From Cohaesibacter sp. (GTDB taxonomy: Bacteria; Pseudomonadota; Alphaproteobacteria; Rhizobiales; Cohaesibacteraceae), in NCBI GenBank assembly GCA_025210795.1, contig JAOAQZ010000008.1, positions 121,812 to 185,811 on the forward strand: a stretch of 64,000 nucleotides of DNA. The letters run 5' to 3'. Shown one piece after another: positions 7,989-17,361 of the stretch. Below the pieces are notes generated by a model. The model saw only the letters and a list, made by a program, of their open reading frames with translations, was not told the DNA's origin and did no database searches. Positions within the stretch are counted from its first letter, which is position 1. Each line of letters starts with the position of its first letter. The translations under genes were made by a program, and so were the position numbers.

Positions 7989-9992
7989 ATGAGCAACACA
8001 GACAAACAAAACCGCATGGCCCATGCGATCCGCTTTCTTGCAATGGATGCCATTGAGAAAGCAAAATCAGGACATCCCGGCCTCCCAATGGGTGCCGCCG
8101 ACATGGCAACTGTCCTTTTCACAAAAGTCATGAAATTCGACCCGACCTGCCCCAACTGGGCTGACAGAGACCGCTTCGTCCTGTCTGCAGGCCACGGGTC
8201 CATGTTGCAATATGCTCTGCTGCATCTGCTTGGCTATGAAGACATGACCATCGAAGACATTGCTAACTTCCGCCAGATCGGCGCGAAGACGGCCGGTCAC
8301 CCGGAATTCGGTCATGCCAGCGGCATCGAAACCACCACCGGCCCTCTGGGTCAGGGCATTGGCAACGCGGTTGGCATGGCAATTGCCGAAAAACTGCTTG
8401 CAACCAAATTCGGCGCCGAGATTGTTGATCACTATACTTATGTGATTGCAGGCGACGGCTGCTTGATGGAAGGCATCTCTCAGGAAGCCATCTCCCTTGC
8501 CGGTCACCTCAAGCTCAACAAAATGATCATCCTGTGGGACGACAACAACATCACCATTGATGGTGCCGTGTCTGTGTCTGATTCCACCGATCAACTGGCC
8601 CGTTTCAAAGCCTCCGGCTGGAACACCGACGCCATTGACGGTCACGATCAGGATGCCATTGAAGCGGCGATTGAAGCGGCCAAGAAAAGCGACAAGCCGA
8701 CCTTGATCGCTTGTAAAACCACCATTGGTTTTGGCGCGCCGACAAAAGCTGGCACTTCCGGCATTCACGGCGCTCCTCTGGGCGCAGAAGAAATTGCCGG
8801 CACCCGCAAAGCCCTTGGCTGGGATCACGAGCCATTTGAAATCCCGTCCGACATTCGCGATGCATGGCGCATTGCCGGCCTTAATGCTGCTCACGCCCGC
8901 AAAGACTGGCAGAAGCGCCTTGACGGGCTTGATGCAGAAATCAAAGCCGACTTTGAGCGCCGCATGCGCGGTGATCTGCCAGCAGGCCTTGAAACCGCTC
9001 TTGACGAATACAAGAAAGAGTTGGCAGCCGAGCCAAAAACCGTGGCAACCCGTAAAGCCTCCGAGATGGCCCTTACCGTCATCAACAAGGCGATCGAGGA
9101 CACCATTGGTGGCTCTGCCGATTTGACCGGCTCCAACAACACCAAAACGGCTGACACCCCGCAAATCACACCAGATGATTTCTCTGGTCGTTATGTGAAC
9201 TGGGGTATCCGCGAGCATGGTATGGCATCTGCCATGAACGGCATGGCTCTGCATGGCGGTGTTATTCCTTATTCCGGCACCTTCCTGGTCTTTGCCGACT
9301 ATATGCGCGGTGCCATGCGCCTGTCTTCTTTGATGGAACAGCGCGTCATCTATGTCCTGACCCATGATTCCATCGGTCTTGGCGAAGATGGCCCGACCCA
9401 TCAGCCGGTAGAAACGCTCGCCTCTCTGCGCGCTATCCCGAACATGCAGGTCTTCCGCCCGGCTGACGTGACAGAAACTGCTGAATGCTGGGATCTGTCG
9501 CTTCGCTCGACCAAGACACCAAGTGTTCTGTCGCTCACCCGCCAGAATCTGGCAGCGCTTCGCACCGAATATGTGTCCGAGAATCTGTGTGCCTATGGCG
9601 CTTATGTTCTCTCTGACACAGATGGGGATGCCGATGTTTCCCTCTTTGCCTCTGGCTCCGAGGTCGAAATCGCCATTGATGCCCAAAAGGCGCTGGCCGA
9701 GAAAAATGTCAAGGCACGGGTCGTCTCTGTTCCCTGTTTTGAATTGTTCGAAGCCCAGTCTTCAGAATATCAAAAAGACATTCTCGGCTCTGCCAAGGTC
9801 AATGTCGGCATTGAAGCGGCCATCCGCATGGGTTGGGATCGCTTCATCGGTACAGATGGTGTCTTTGTCGGCATGAACGGCTTTGGTGCCTCTGGCCCTT
9901 ACAAGGCTCTGTACGAGAAATTCGGCATCACATCAGACGCTATTGTTTCTCAGGTGCTTGATCGCCTGAGCGATAGCGAAAAGGCTGAATAA
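7989..9992 (+). CDS. tkt: Transketolase
   Basis: Thiamine-diphosphate enzyme of the pentose phosphate and Calvin-type pathways that moves two-carbon units between sugar phosphates. The start [20 protein letters not shown] is typical. GHPGLPMG near residue 30, the ThDP motif GDGCLMEG near residue 152, and the pyrimidine-binding segment [14 protein letters not shown] near residue 460 are all present. From the ATG at 7989 it has 667 residues; a TTG start 21 bases earlier is possible but less likely. Neither has a strong ribosome site. gap and pgk follow, so this is a sugar-phosphate locus. A strong terminator follows. Confidence 0.97.
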   Translation: MSNTDKQNRMAHAIRFLAMDAIEKAKSGHPGLPMGAADMATVLFTKVMKFDPTCPNWADRDRFVLSAGHGSMLQYALLHLLGYEDMTIEDIANFRQIGAKTAGHPEFGHASGIETTTGPLGQGIGNAVGMAIAEKLLATKFGAEIVDHYTYVIAGDGCLMEGISQEAISLAGHLKLNKMIILWDDNNITIDGAVSVSDSTDQLARFKASGWNTDAIDGHDQDAIEAAIEAAKKSDKPTLIACKTTIGFGAPTKAGTSGIHGAPLGAEEIAGTRKALGWDHEPFEIPSDIRDAWRIAGLNAAHARKDWQKRLDGLDAEIKADFERRMRGDLPAGLETALDEYKKELAAEPKTVATRKASEMALTVINKAIEDTIGGSADLTGSNNTKTADTPQITPDDFSGRYVNWGIREHGMASAMNGMALHGGVIPYSGTFLVFADYMRGAMRLSSLMEQRVIYVLTHDSIGLGEDGPTHQPVETLASLRAIPNMQVFRPADVTETAECWDLSLRSTKTPSVLSLTRQNLAALRTEYVSENLCAYGAYVLSDTDGDADVSLFASGSEVEIAIDAQKALAEKNVKARVVSVPCFELFEAQSSEYQKDILGSAKVNVGIEAAIRMGWDRFIGTDGVFVGMNGFGASGPYKALYEKFGITSDAIVSQVLDRLSDSEKAE

Positions 9993-9997
9993 AGGTT

Positions 9998-10024
9998 TAA
10001 AGGGGGCATTGGCCCCCTTTTTCT
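9998..10024 (+). terminator. Terminator after transketolase
   Basis: GGGGGC (10002-10007) pairs with GCCCCC (10012-10017) around a 4-base loop, with an A-run before and a T-run after. It lies directly after the tkt stop and separates it from gap. Confidence 0.88.
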
Positions 10025-10111
10025 TTCGCTTTTAGACAAATCTGGTCCTTGCAAAACCCCTCCCATACAACGAGGTTTTCCGAGACTGGAGCCATGAGTC
10101 TAAGAATTGGG

Positions 10112-10141
10112 TTGACCTGATCACACCCCTGCTTTTTATAA
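10112..10141 (+). promoter_or_regulatory. gap promoter candidate
   Basis: TTGACC (10112-10117) is followed after 17-18 bases by TTTATA/TTATAA (10135-10141), a good housekeeping-type promoter. It lies about 65 bases before the gap start codon. The leader would include the hairpin at 10171-10189. Confidence 0.6.
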
Positions 10142-10170
10142 GGGGCATTGATTTTGGTCGAAGATGAAAT

Positions 10171-10189
10171 CCGGCCCCTATGCGGCCGG
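10171..10189 (+). other. Leader hairpin before gap
   Basis: CCGGCC and GGCCGG form a perfect GC stem with a 7-base loop, just upstream of the ribosome site (taggag) of gap. It may stabilise the mRNA or tune translation; there is no T-tract. Confidence 0.5.
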
Positions 10190-10207
10190 TCAGTGTAGGA
10201 GAAGATC

Positions 10208-11215
10208 ATGACTGTAAAAGTTGCGATCAATGGATTTGGCCGTATTGGCCGTAATGTTTTGCGTGCAATCATCGAGTCTGGCCGTACAGACATCGAAGTT
10301 GTAGCCATCAACGACCTGGGTCCAGTAGAGACCAATGCACATTTGCTGCGCTACGATTCTGTTCATGGTCGTTTCCCTGCAACCGTAACCGTCAATGGTG
10401 ACACCATTGATGTGGGTCGCGGTCCTATCAAAGTAACAGCAATCCGCAACCCAGCTGAGCTGCCTTGGGGCGAGCTTGGTGTTGATGTTGCCATGGAATG
10501 CACCGGTATCTTTGCTTCCAAAGAAAAAGCATCCGCTCATCTGGAAGCTGGCGCAAAGCGCGTTCTGGTGTCTGCTCCTGCCTCTGGCGCTGACAAAACC
10601 ATCGTTTACGGTGTGAATGACGACACCCTGACAGGCGATGATCTGGTTGTCTCCAACGCCTCTTGCACCACCAACTGCCTGTCTCCGGTTGCTTACGTAC
10701 TGGACAAACTGGTTGGCATCGAAAAAGGCTACATGACCACCATTCACGCTTACACCGGTGACCAGCCAACTCTGGACACCATGCAAAGCGATCTGTACCG
10801 CGCACGCGCTGCTGCCATGTCCATGATCCCGACCTCTACTGGTGCTGCCAAGGCCGTTGGTCTGGTTCTGCCTCAGCTGGCTGGCAAACTGGACGGCTCC
10901 GCTATCCGCGTTCCAACTGCCAACGTTTCCGTGGTTGACCTCAAATTCATCGCCAAGCGCGAAACCACTGCAGAAGAAATCAACGCAGCGATCAAAGAAG
11001 CAGCCGAAGGTGAGCTGAAGGGCGTTCTGGGCTATTGCACCGAGCCACTGGTTTCCATCGACTTCAACCATGATGCCAACTCCTCCATTTTTGCTGAAGA
11101 TCAGACAAAAGTTATGGGCGGCACCATGGTGCGCATCCTGACCTGGTACGACAACGAGTGGGGCTTCTCCAACCGTATGTCCGATACCGCAGTTGCTATG
11201 GCAAAATTGATCTAA
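10208..11215 (+). CDS. gap: Glyceraldehyde-3-phosphate dehydrogenase
   Basis: NAD(P)-dependent oxidation and phosphorylation of glyceraldehyde 3-phosphate to 1,3-bisphosphoglycerate. The Rossmann motif [10 protein letters not shown] is near the N-terminus, and the catalytic Cys lies in [12 protein letters not shown] near residue 152. The terminal [12 protein letters not shown] is standard. Length is 335 residues. taggag gives a ribosome site 7 bases before the ATG. A separate promoter and upstream terminator make this independent of tkt. pgk follows after 152 bases that contain a terminator-like hairpin. Confidence 0.98.
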   Translation: MTVKVAINGFGRIGRNVLRAIIESGRTDIEVVAINDLGPVETNAHLLRYDSVHGRFPATVTVNGDTIDVGRGPIKVTAIRNPAELPWGELGVDVAMECTGIFASKEKASAHLEAGAKRVLVSAPASGADKTIVYGVNDDTLTGDDLVVSNASCTTNCLSPVAYVLDKLVGIEKGYMTTIHAYTGDQPTLDTMQSDLYRARAAAMSMIPTSTGAAKAVGLVLPQLAGKLDGSAIRVPTANVSVVDLKFIAKRETTAEEINAAIKEAAEGELKGVLGYCTEPLVSIDFNHDANSSIFAEDQTKVMGGTMVRILTWYDNEWGFSNRMSDTAVAMAKLI

Positions 11216-11239
11216 TTTTAGCCTCAGCCGTATAAGATC

Positions 11240-11292
11240 AGGCGCTGGAATGATGCAGGCTCACAAGGCTTTCGACATCGCCAGCGCCTTTT
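11240..11292 (+). terminator. Terminator-like hairpin between gap and pgk
   Basis: AGGCGCTGG (11240-11248) and CCAGCGCCT (11281-11289) form a perfect 9-bp stem with a loop of 32 bases, followed by TTTTC. It may partially stop gap transcription and so set the gap to pgk ratio. The long loop makes a full terminator less certain. Confidence 0.55.
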
Positions 11293-11367
11293 CTATAGCC
11301 AGACCCAGCCCCGCCAGCCCATCTGCAAACAAGGTGGGATGGAAGACTTCAAGTGCAGGAAAGACCC

Positions 11368-12564
11368 ATGGCCGCCAATTTCAAAACCCTTGATGATGCA
11401 GATCTCAATGCAAAACGCGTACTTGTCCGTGTTGACCTTAATGTCCCCATGAAGGACGGCGAAGTCACCGACAGCACCCGCCTTGAGCGCATCGTGCCCA
11501 CCTTGTCCGAAATTTCCGAAAAAGGTGGCAAAGTCATCATTCTTGCCCATTTTGGCCGCCCAAAAGGCAAGCCTGTTGCCGAAATGTCTCTCAAGCCTGT
11601 TGTTCCGGCCCTTGCCAAGGTGCTCGACCGCCCTGTGATGTTTGCTGAGGATTGCATCGGCGAGACTGCAAAAGGCGCAATTGATGCCATGTCCCCGGGC
11701 GACATTCTGGTTCTGGAAAATACCCGTTTCTATGCCGGTGAAGAAAAGAACGATCCTGATTTCGTCAAATCCCTTGCGGAAAATGGCGATCTTCTTGTCT
11801 CCGATGCCTTCTCCGTCTCCCACCGTGCGCACGCCACAACCGAAGGCCTTGCCAATCATATGCCAGCCGTTGCCGGCCGCACCATGCAGGCAGAGCTGGA
11901 AGCCCTTGATTCGGCCCTTGGCACACCAAAGCGCCCCGTTCTGGCCATTGTGGGTGGTGCCAAAGTCTCTACCAAAATCGATCTTTTGGAAAATCTGGTC
12001 TCCAAGGTTGATGGCCTTGTCATTGGTGGCGGCATGGCCAACACCTTCCTTGCAGCCCAAGGCAAAGATGTCGGCAAATCCTTGTGCGAGCATGATTTGG
12101 CTGATACCGCCAAGCGCATTCTGGCCGCCGCAGAGAAAACCGGCTGCGAGATCATCCTGCCGGTTGACGCCGCTGTCGCCAAGGAATTTGCCGCAAACGC
12201 ACCGCACGAGATTGTTGGCGTTGATAGCGTCCCCTCTGACGGCATGATGCTCGATGTTGGCCCCAAATCCGTGGAAGCTGTAACCGCTTGGATCAAAAAG
12301 GCCGAGACCATTGTCTGGAACGGTCCTTTGGGCGCGTTTGAAATCACCCCGTTTGACACCGCAACCGTTGCTGCTGCAAAAGCGGCCGCAGAAGAAACCA
12401 AAGCAGGTTCCCTTATTTCTGTTGCAGGCGGTGGTGACACCGTAGCCGCCCTCAATCATGCGAGCGTTTCAGAAGACTTTACATATGTCTCCACCGCAGG
12501 CGGCGCCTTCCTTGAATGGATGGAAGGCAAAGCCCTGCCCGGTGTTGAGGTCCTTAAAGGCTAA
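11368..12564 (+). CDS. pgk: Phosphoglycerate kinase
   Basis: Makes ATP from 1,3-bisphosphoglycerate. The N-terminal substrate site [12 protein letters not shown] and HFGRPKG, and the C-terminal nucleotide site with [12 protein letters not shown], are all present. The ATG at 11368 gives 398 residues, the usual length, and has gcaggaaagaccc before it. A GTG at 11353 would add 5 unsupported residues. A clear terminator follows, so thiE-like is a separate transcript or relies on read-through. Confidence 0.97.
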   Translation: MAANFKTLDDADLNAKRVLVRVDLNVPMKDGEVTDSTRLERIVPTLSEISEKGGKVIILAHFGRPKGKPVAEMSLKPVVPALAKVLDRPVMFAEDCIGETAKGAIDAMSPGDILVLENTRFYAGEEKNDPDFVKSLAENGDLLVSDAFSVSHRAHATTEGLANHMPAVAGRTMQAELEALDSALGTPKRPVLAIVGGAKVSTKIDLLENLVSKVDGLVIGGGMANTFLAAQGKDVGKSLCEHDLADTAKRILAAAEKTGCEIILPVDAAVAKEFAANAPHEIVGVDSVPSDGMMLDVGPKSVEAVTAWIKKAETIVWNGPLGAFEITPFDTATVAAAKAAAEETKAGSLISVAGGGDTVAALNHASVSEDFTYVSTAGGAFLEWMEGKALPGVEVLKG

Positions 12565-12588
12565 TCAGCTCTGATACATTTTTAAAAT

Positions 12589-12623
12589 ACGCTGGTTTTG
12601 CCAATAAACCAGCGTGTTTTTTT
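12589..12623 (+). terminator. Terminator after pgk
   Basis: ACGCTGGTTT (12589-12598) pairs perfectly with AAACCAGCGT (12606-12615) around 7 bases and is followed by G and seven T. Confidence 0.9.
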
Positions 12624-12784
12624 GCCCGTTCTTCAAAAATACCAAAAGTCTCTTGCACCCGCCGCACCTTTGGCGATAGCAAAAGAAAACCCAATTTTGC
12701 CGCAATGTCTTGCCACAACAGCATCACTTGCCTGCCTCTTGCGCAAAGAAGCTGAAGGCAGACATAAAGGAACCGGTCACTGCT

Positions 12785-13426
12785 ATGGAAATCACACAGA
12801 TTTATCTTCTCACCCCCAAAACAATTGATCTGGAAACATTCCCCGCTCAATTGAAAGAAGCAATGGCAGGGGGCCCTATCGCCGCCCTTTTGATCGATTG
12901 TGATGCCAAGCATGACAGCGAAGTGCAAAAGATCGCCCAAGCCATCACACCTCTGGCCCAAGCAAACGACATTGCCGTGCTGCTGCGTGGCGACTCGCGC
13001 ATTGCAGGCCGCGCCAAATGTGATGGCCTGCATCTTGATGGCGACCTCGCAGACATTGAAAACGGCGTTGAGGAGTATTCCGATCGGTTCATGCTGGGTG
13101 CACAAAGCGTCAACAAGCGCCATTCAGCCATGGAGCTGGGCGAAAGCGGTATTGATTATATCCTGTTTGGCCGCCTTGATGCAGAGCTTGAAGATGACAT
13201 CTTCCCCAAATGCTTTGAAATGGCCGAATGGTGGTCCTCCATGTTTGAGGTGCCTGCTGTGATTATCGGCGGCAAAGACCTTGCCTGCTGCACACAAGCC
13301 GGAGAAGCACAGATCGAGTTCATCGCCCTTCGCGATGCCATCTGGAACCATCCGGAAGGCCCGCGTCTTGCGGTTCAGCAAGCCTGTGCCCTGCTGGAAG
13401 CAGCGGCCCCTGAGGAAGAAGAATAG
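12785..13426 (+). CDS. Thiamine-phosphate synthase-like (ThiE/TenI fold), degenerate active site
   Basis: The 213 residues follow the ThiE/TenI barrel plan: IYLLTPK start, LLIDCD, RGDSRIAGRAKCDGLHLDGD, then MLGAQSVNKRHSAMEL, YILFGRL and PAVIIGGK. In true ThiE the third strand ends in HLGQ-D and the phosphate loop carries TxTK. Here the text is HLDGDL and FGRLDAEL, so key substrate residues are missing. It may be a paralogue with another role in the Hyphomicrobiales pgk-efp neighbourhood. The ATG at 12785 was chosen because the sequence upstream does not match the family. The Sel1 gene follows after 23 bases. It ends in a run of Glu. Confidence 0.75.
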   Translation: MEITQIYLLTPKTIDLETFPAQLKEAMAGGPIAALLIDCDAKHDSEVQKIAQAITPLAQANDIAVLLRGDSRIAGRAKCDGLHLDGDLADIENGVEEYSDRFMLGAQSVNKRHSAMELGESGIDYILFGRLDAELEDDIFPKCFEMAEWWSSMFEVPAVIIGGKDLACCTQAGEAQIEFIALRDAIWNHPEGPRLAVQQACALLEAAAPEEEE

Positions 13427-13449
13427 CGAGAATTCGGGAGCATTCATCA

Positions 13450-14490
13450 ATGACCATTGCCAGACAATCCTCTGCGATCACCTGCCGCACAGGCGGGCTG
13501 TCAGCTCTATTCTGTGCAACCTTGATAAGCTCCAGCCTGCTTTTGGCAAGCCCTCTTGCGGCCCAATCAAAGAAGAAGCCCGCAGATACATTGCCGGACC
13601 TTCCAACGGCTGTGGCCCCAACCACAAGTGCCAACCCCTTTTCAGTGCCCGAAGAAGAAACAACGCCGGATGCTCCTTATGACGCTTTCCAGCGCGGACA
13701 ATATCTGACCGCCTTCTCTCTTGCCACCAAATGGGCCGGCAAAGGCGATGCTGCCAGCCAAACCCTGCTAGGGGAGCTTTATAAAGCAGGCCTTGGCGTG
13801 CCTCAGGATTTCAAAGAAGCAGCAAGCTGGTATGCCCTTGCAGCCAAAAATGGTGACAAGGAAGCCCAATTCTCCCTAGGTCTTCTGCACACCAAAGGTC
13901 AGGGGGTCAAAAAAGACCTCAAAAAGGCAATTGCCCTCTTTGAAGACGCCGCCAAACAGGGGCAGAAAAATGCCCAGTTCAATCTCGGTTTTCTCTATCT
14001 TCAGGGCCAATATAAACGTCAGGATCTCACCAAGGCGACAGACCTTCTCACCAAAGCTGCCGAAGCGGGCCTGCCAGAGGCGCAATATACCCTTGCAACC
14101 CTCTATCTGTCCGATTATCTCCCAGTGCCCAATTATGATCAGGCAAGCTATTGGATGCGCAAAGCGGCTGAAAATGGATTTCTCGATGCGCAACTTGAAT
14201 ATGGCCTGATGCTGTTTTTAGGGAAAGGAGTTGAGAAAGATCTTGATACTGGAAGGGCCTGGATTGCCCAAGCCGCCAATGCAGGACAAACCATTGCCCA
14301 AAACCGTTTGGCACGCATTCTGGCCAAAGGTGTTGGCACCAAACCTGATCCAATCGCTGCGGCAAAATGGTATCTGCTCTCGCGCAAGGCTGGCAAGAAA
14401 GATGACTGGCTGCGCTCCTTCTATCAGACCCTCTCTGATGAACAAAAAGCCAAGGCCCAATCTCTTGCGCAAGCCGCCAGCCTTTGGTAA
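13450..14490 (+). CDS. Exported Sel1-repeat protein
   Basis: A signal peptide is visible (hydrophobic stretch around residues 17-38 ending LASPLAAQS), then a Pro/Thr-rich linker. From about residue 75 come successive 36-residue Sel1 repeats. Examples are LGELYKAGLGVPQDFKEAASWY, given here only by its ends LGELYKAG and EAASWY, and LGLLHTKGQGVKKDLKKAI. Sel1 repeats are protein-binding solenoids used in periplasmic signalling or envelope assembly. It is 346 residues long. It starts 23 bases after the ThiE-like gene and is probably co-transcribed. The partner is unknown. Confidence 0.85.
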   Translation: MTIARQSSAITCRTGGLSALFCATLISSSLLLASPLAAQSKKKPADTLPDLPTAVAPTTSANPFSVPEEETTPDAPYDAFQRGQYLTAFSLATKWAGKGDAASQTLLGELYKAGLGVPQDFKEAASWYALAAKNGDKEAQFSLGLLHTKGQGVKKDLKKAIALFEDAAKQGQKNAQFNLGFLYLQGQYKRQDLTKATDLLTKAAEAGLPEAQYTLATLYLSDYLPVPNYDQASYWMRKAAENGFLDAQLEYGLMLFLGKGVEKDLDTGRAWIAQAANAGQTIAQNRLARILAKGVGTKPDPIAAAKWYLLSRKAGKKDDWLRSFYQTLSDEQKAKAQSLAQAASLW

Positions 14491-14663
14491 CTGTCCCTCT
14501 GCCCCCAATTTTCTGCCTTAAGGGCGAAAAAAACTGCCCAAAGCCTTGAAAAATTCCCAAGAGTATGGTCCTAGGGCGGGAGACAATTTCCAAATCCGAG
14601 TTTACATGGCGCGCATCGCTCCCTTGTGGTCAATCGCGCGCCCCGCCAGTGAGATGATAAATC

Positions 14664-15227
14664 ATGAAGATCAATGGTAACGAAATTCGCCCCGGTAACG
14701 TGATCGAACATCAGGGCACCATCTGGGTTGCAGTAAAAATCAATGCTGTGAAGCCCGGCAAAGGCGGCGCTTTTGCTCAGGTAGAATTTAAAAATCTCAT
14801 TGACGGCCGCAAACTTAATGAGCGCTTCCGCGCCACCGAAACCGTTGAGCGCGTCCGCCTTGAGCAAAAAGACTTCACCTTCCTTTATGAAGAAGGCGAA
14901 AATCTGGTTTTCATGGACAGCGAAACCTACGAGCAGCTTGAATTGCAAAAAGACTTTGTCGGCGATCGTGCCGCCTTCTTGCAAGATGGCATGCCGGTAA
15001 CAGTTGAGCTGCATGAAGAGCGCCCGATTGGCATCCAGCTTCCCGATCAGGTTGTTCTGGAAGTCACCGAGACCGAGCCTACCATCAAAGGCCAGACCCA
15101 GTCTTCTTCTTACAAGCCAGCTATTTTGGACAATGGCGTGCGCTGCATGGTGCCCCCTTTCATCACCACCGGTGAGAAAATCGTGGTAGACACCAACGAG
15201 ATCACCTATCTGCGCCGCGCTGACTAA
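14664..15227 (+). CDS. efp: Elongation factor P
   Basis: EF-P binds the ribosome between P and E sites to help form peptide bonds at proline stretches. The 187-residue length and three-barrel plan are typical, from [14 protein letters not shown] to the C-terminal domain ending [13 protein letters not shown]. The tip loop KPGKGGAF places Lys33 at the position that is modified by lysylation in other bacteria; no modifying enzyme (EpmA/EpmB) is encoded in this window. The neighbour is an inositol monophosphatase gene, 92 bases downstream. Confidence 0.98.
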   Translation: MKINGNEIRPGNVIEHQGTIWVAVKINAVKPGKGGAFAQVEFKNLIDGRKLNERFRATETVERVRLEQKDFTFLYEEGENLVFMDSETYEQLELQKDFVGDRAAFLQDGMPVTVELHEERPIGIQLPDQVVLEVTETEPTIKGQTQSSSYKPAILDNGVRCMVPPFITTGEKIVVDTNEITYLRRAD

Positions 15228-15319
15228 TCAGCTCCAAGACCCGATTTGAATGCGCCGCTTCCTTGCCATGGAAGATGGCGCATCACTTTTTTTGACCTCT
15301 TTGATCAGGACACATCCCA

Positions 15320-16114
15320 ATGGCCCGTTCAGCTCTTCTCAATGTTATGGTGCAGGCTGCTATGAAAGCCGGTCGCCGCCTCTCCCGCGATTTTGGCGAA
15401 CTGGAAAATTTGCAGGTCTCCCGCAAAGGCCCCGGTGACTTTGTCAGCAATGCCGACTATCAGGCAGAGAAGATCATCCGCGAAGAATTGGCCAAGGCGC
15501 GCCCCAATTTCGGCTTTCTCATGGAAGAAAGCGGTGAAGAGGAAGGCCGGGACAAAAGCCACACATGGATCGTCGATCCACTAGACGGCACCACCAATTT
15601 CCTTCACGGCATTCCCATGTTTGCCATCTCCATTGCCCTCAAGCATGAAGACCGCATTGTCGCCGGTATTATCTATAATCCCGCAACCGATGATCTCTTC
15701 ACCGCCGAGCGCGGCCGCGGTGCCTTCCTCAATGATCGCCGCATGCGCGTCGCCGCCCGTGAAGATTTCCACGATTGCGTTGTGGCAACCGGTGTTCCCC
15801 ATCTGGGCCGGGGCCATCATGGCCGCTATCTCTCCCAGCTTGAAGCCGTCATGGCCGATGTCTCCGGCATCCGCCGCATGGGCGCTGCCTCTCTTGATCT
15901 GGCCTATGTGGCTGCAGGCCGCTTTGATGCCTATTGGGAAGAGAATCTGAGCCCTTGGGATATGGCAGCCGGCATCCTGATGGTGCGCGAGGCTGGCGGT
16001 TTTGTCTCCGACATGAAGGGCGGGGAGAAAATGCTCGAGACGGGCGGCATCGTTGCCGGCAACGAGATCATCCGCAAATATCTGATGCGCAATCTCAAGC
16101 GCGCGCAAGTCTAA
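15320..16114 (+). CDS. suhB: Inositol-1-monophosphatase (SuhB family)
   Basis: Mg-dependent phosphatase family; SuhB also assists rRNA transcription in enterobacteria. The metal site shows EESGEEE near residue 70 and WIVDPLDGTTNFLHG near residue 87. The second motif NLSPWDMAAGILMVREAGG is given here only as SPWDMAAG, near residue 215. Length is 264 residues, as usual. It lies between efp and the ExbB/OmpA-like pair and is followed by a strong terminator, so efp-suhB may form one transcript. Confidence 0.93.
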   Translation: MARSALLNVMVQAAMKAGRRLSRDFGELENLQVSRKGPGDFVSNADYQAEKIIREELAKARPNFGFLMEESGEEEGRDKSHTWIVDPLDGTTNFLHGIPMFAISIALKHEDRIVAGIIYNPATDDLFTAERGRGAFLNDRRMRVAAREDFHDCVVATGVPHLGRGHHGRYLSQLEAVMADVSGIRRMGAASLDLAYVAAGRFDAYWEENLSPWDMAAGILMVREAGGFVSDMKGGEKMLETGGIVAGNEIIRKYLMRNLKRAQV

Positions 16115-16248
16115 TTCAGAACACGCTCAGAGTTGATATTGGACAGATCTGTCCTTTCTCCTCCATGGGGTCGACCCGCTCTTTTTCGCGCAAAGAACAA
16201 ATTTTCCAATTTGCTTCTTCGCAAGGGCTAAAAAACGGGCTATGTCTT

Positions 16249-16288
16249 AAAGGGTTGGAATGAGTCTGTCTCATTTCAGCCCTTTTTT
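16249..16288 (+). terminator. Terminator after suhB
   Basis: AAAGGGTTGGAATGAG (16249-16264) and CTCATTTCAGCCCTTT (16270-16285) form a 16-bp stem with two G-T wobbles and a 5-base loop, followed by more T. Confidence 0.88.
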
Positions 16289-16324
16289 CGACGTGAGCTA
16301 CGAAGCAACCGAAAAAGATGGACA

Positions 16325-17350
16325 ATGATGAGCGATATTGACCCCTACAAGCTTGCAAGCCCGCAGCGATATCTGTGGCGCATGCTCATTTTCATTGGTG
16401 CAGCAGCCTTTATCCCTCTAATCCTTTACCGGCAGATTATCGAAGCCTTCTGGAGCAATCCTTTGCTCAATGCGATGATTTTCATCGTGCTGGCCGTGGG
16501 GATTTTTCTGGCATTGCGTCAGGTGGTGCGCCTGTTCCGCGAGGTGAAATGGGTCAATAATTTCCGTCTCGGGGATCCCGGGCTTGAAGTGACTCGCCCG
16601 CCAATTCTGCTCGCCCCCATGGCCACGCTTCTGGGTGACCGTGTCGGCCGCATGGCCATCGATACATCCACCATGCGCTCCATCCTTGAATCCATCGGCC
16701 TGCGTCTTGATGAGGCACGGGATATTTCGCGTTACCTCACCGGTCTTTTGGTCTTTCTGGGCCTGCTCGGCACATTCTGGGGCCTCTTGCAAACGGTAAG
16801 CTCTGTGGGCGATGTCATCCGCTCGCTCTCGGTTGCCTCCAATGATGTCGGTGTGGTCTTTGAAGATCTCAAAGCCGGGCTAGAAGCCCCCTTGCAAGGC
16901 ATGGGCACAGCCTTTTCATCATCTCTTTTTGGTCTCTCCGGCTCCCTTGTCCTGGGCTTTCTTGATTTGCAAGCAGGCCAGGCCCAAACCCGCTTTTATA
17001 CCAATCTGGAAGATTGGCTCTCGACCGTCACCGAGCTGCGCGTGGATGATCTGGAGAATGGCAATAATGGCGCGATGCCCCAAAGCCATGGCAATGAGCA
17101 ATTGCTGCTAACCCTTGAAAAGATTTCAGCAAAGCTGGATCAACCAAGCGAAGCAGCCGGTGGCAGCACCCGCAATGCCACAGCCGCCATGGCCAATCTT
17201 GCAGAAGGCATTCAGGGGCTGGTTCAGCATATCCGGTCCGAACAGCAATTGATGCGCGATTGGGCAGATCAGCAAGCCACCCAGCAAGAAGATATCAAAG
17301 GTCTTCTTGAAAAACTCAATCAGGTCCTGTCTCAGGCAGACAATCGATAG
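16325..17350 (+). CDS. MotA/TolQ/ExbB-like proton channel protein
   Basis: The 341 residues show four membrane helices: about 20-40, 48-66, 138-160 and 188-212. The third carries LGLLGTFWGLLQTV, the family channel signature. A hydrophilic, coiled tail (about 215-341) with many Gln and Glu is longer than in TolQ or ExbB. The next gene encodes an OmpA/MotB-like partner, 11 bases downstream. The pair is predicted to turn proton flow into force on the cell wall, but it is neither the flagellar stator nor Tol, both of which are also in this window. Two adjacent ATGs at 16325 make the exact start ambiguous by one codon. Confidence 0.82.
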   Translation: MMSDIDPYKLASPQRYLWRMLIFIGAAAFIPLILYRQIIEAFWSNPLLNAMIFIVLAVGIFLALRQVVRLFREVKWVNNFRLGDPGLEVTRPPILLAPMATLLGDRVGRMAIDTSTMRSILESIGLRLDEARDISRYLTGLLVFLGLLGTFWGLLQTVSSVGDVIRSLSVASNDVGVVFEDLKAGLEAPLQGMGTAFSSSLFGLSGSLVLGFLDLQAGQAQTRFYTNLEDWLSTVTELRVDDLENGNNGAMPQSHGNEQLLLTLEKISAKLDQPSEAAGGSTRNATAAMANLAEGIQGLVQHIRSEQQLMRDWADQQATQQEDIKGLLEKLNQVLSQADNR

Positions 17351-17361
17351 GATGATGAACG

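Noticed and set aside
8067..9686. Long minus-strand reading of about 539 codons opposite transketolase
   Set aside because: It mirrors the codon bias of tkt, has no family motif and no ribosome site.
11293..12459. Minus-strand reading of about 388 codons opposite pgk
   Set aside because: Shadow of pgk; Gly/Phe/Cys-rich composition is unnatural.
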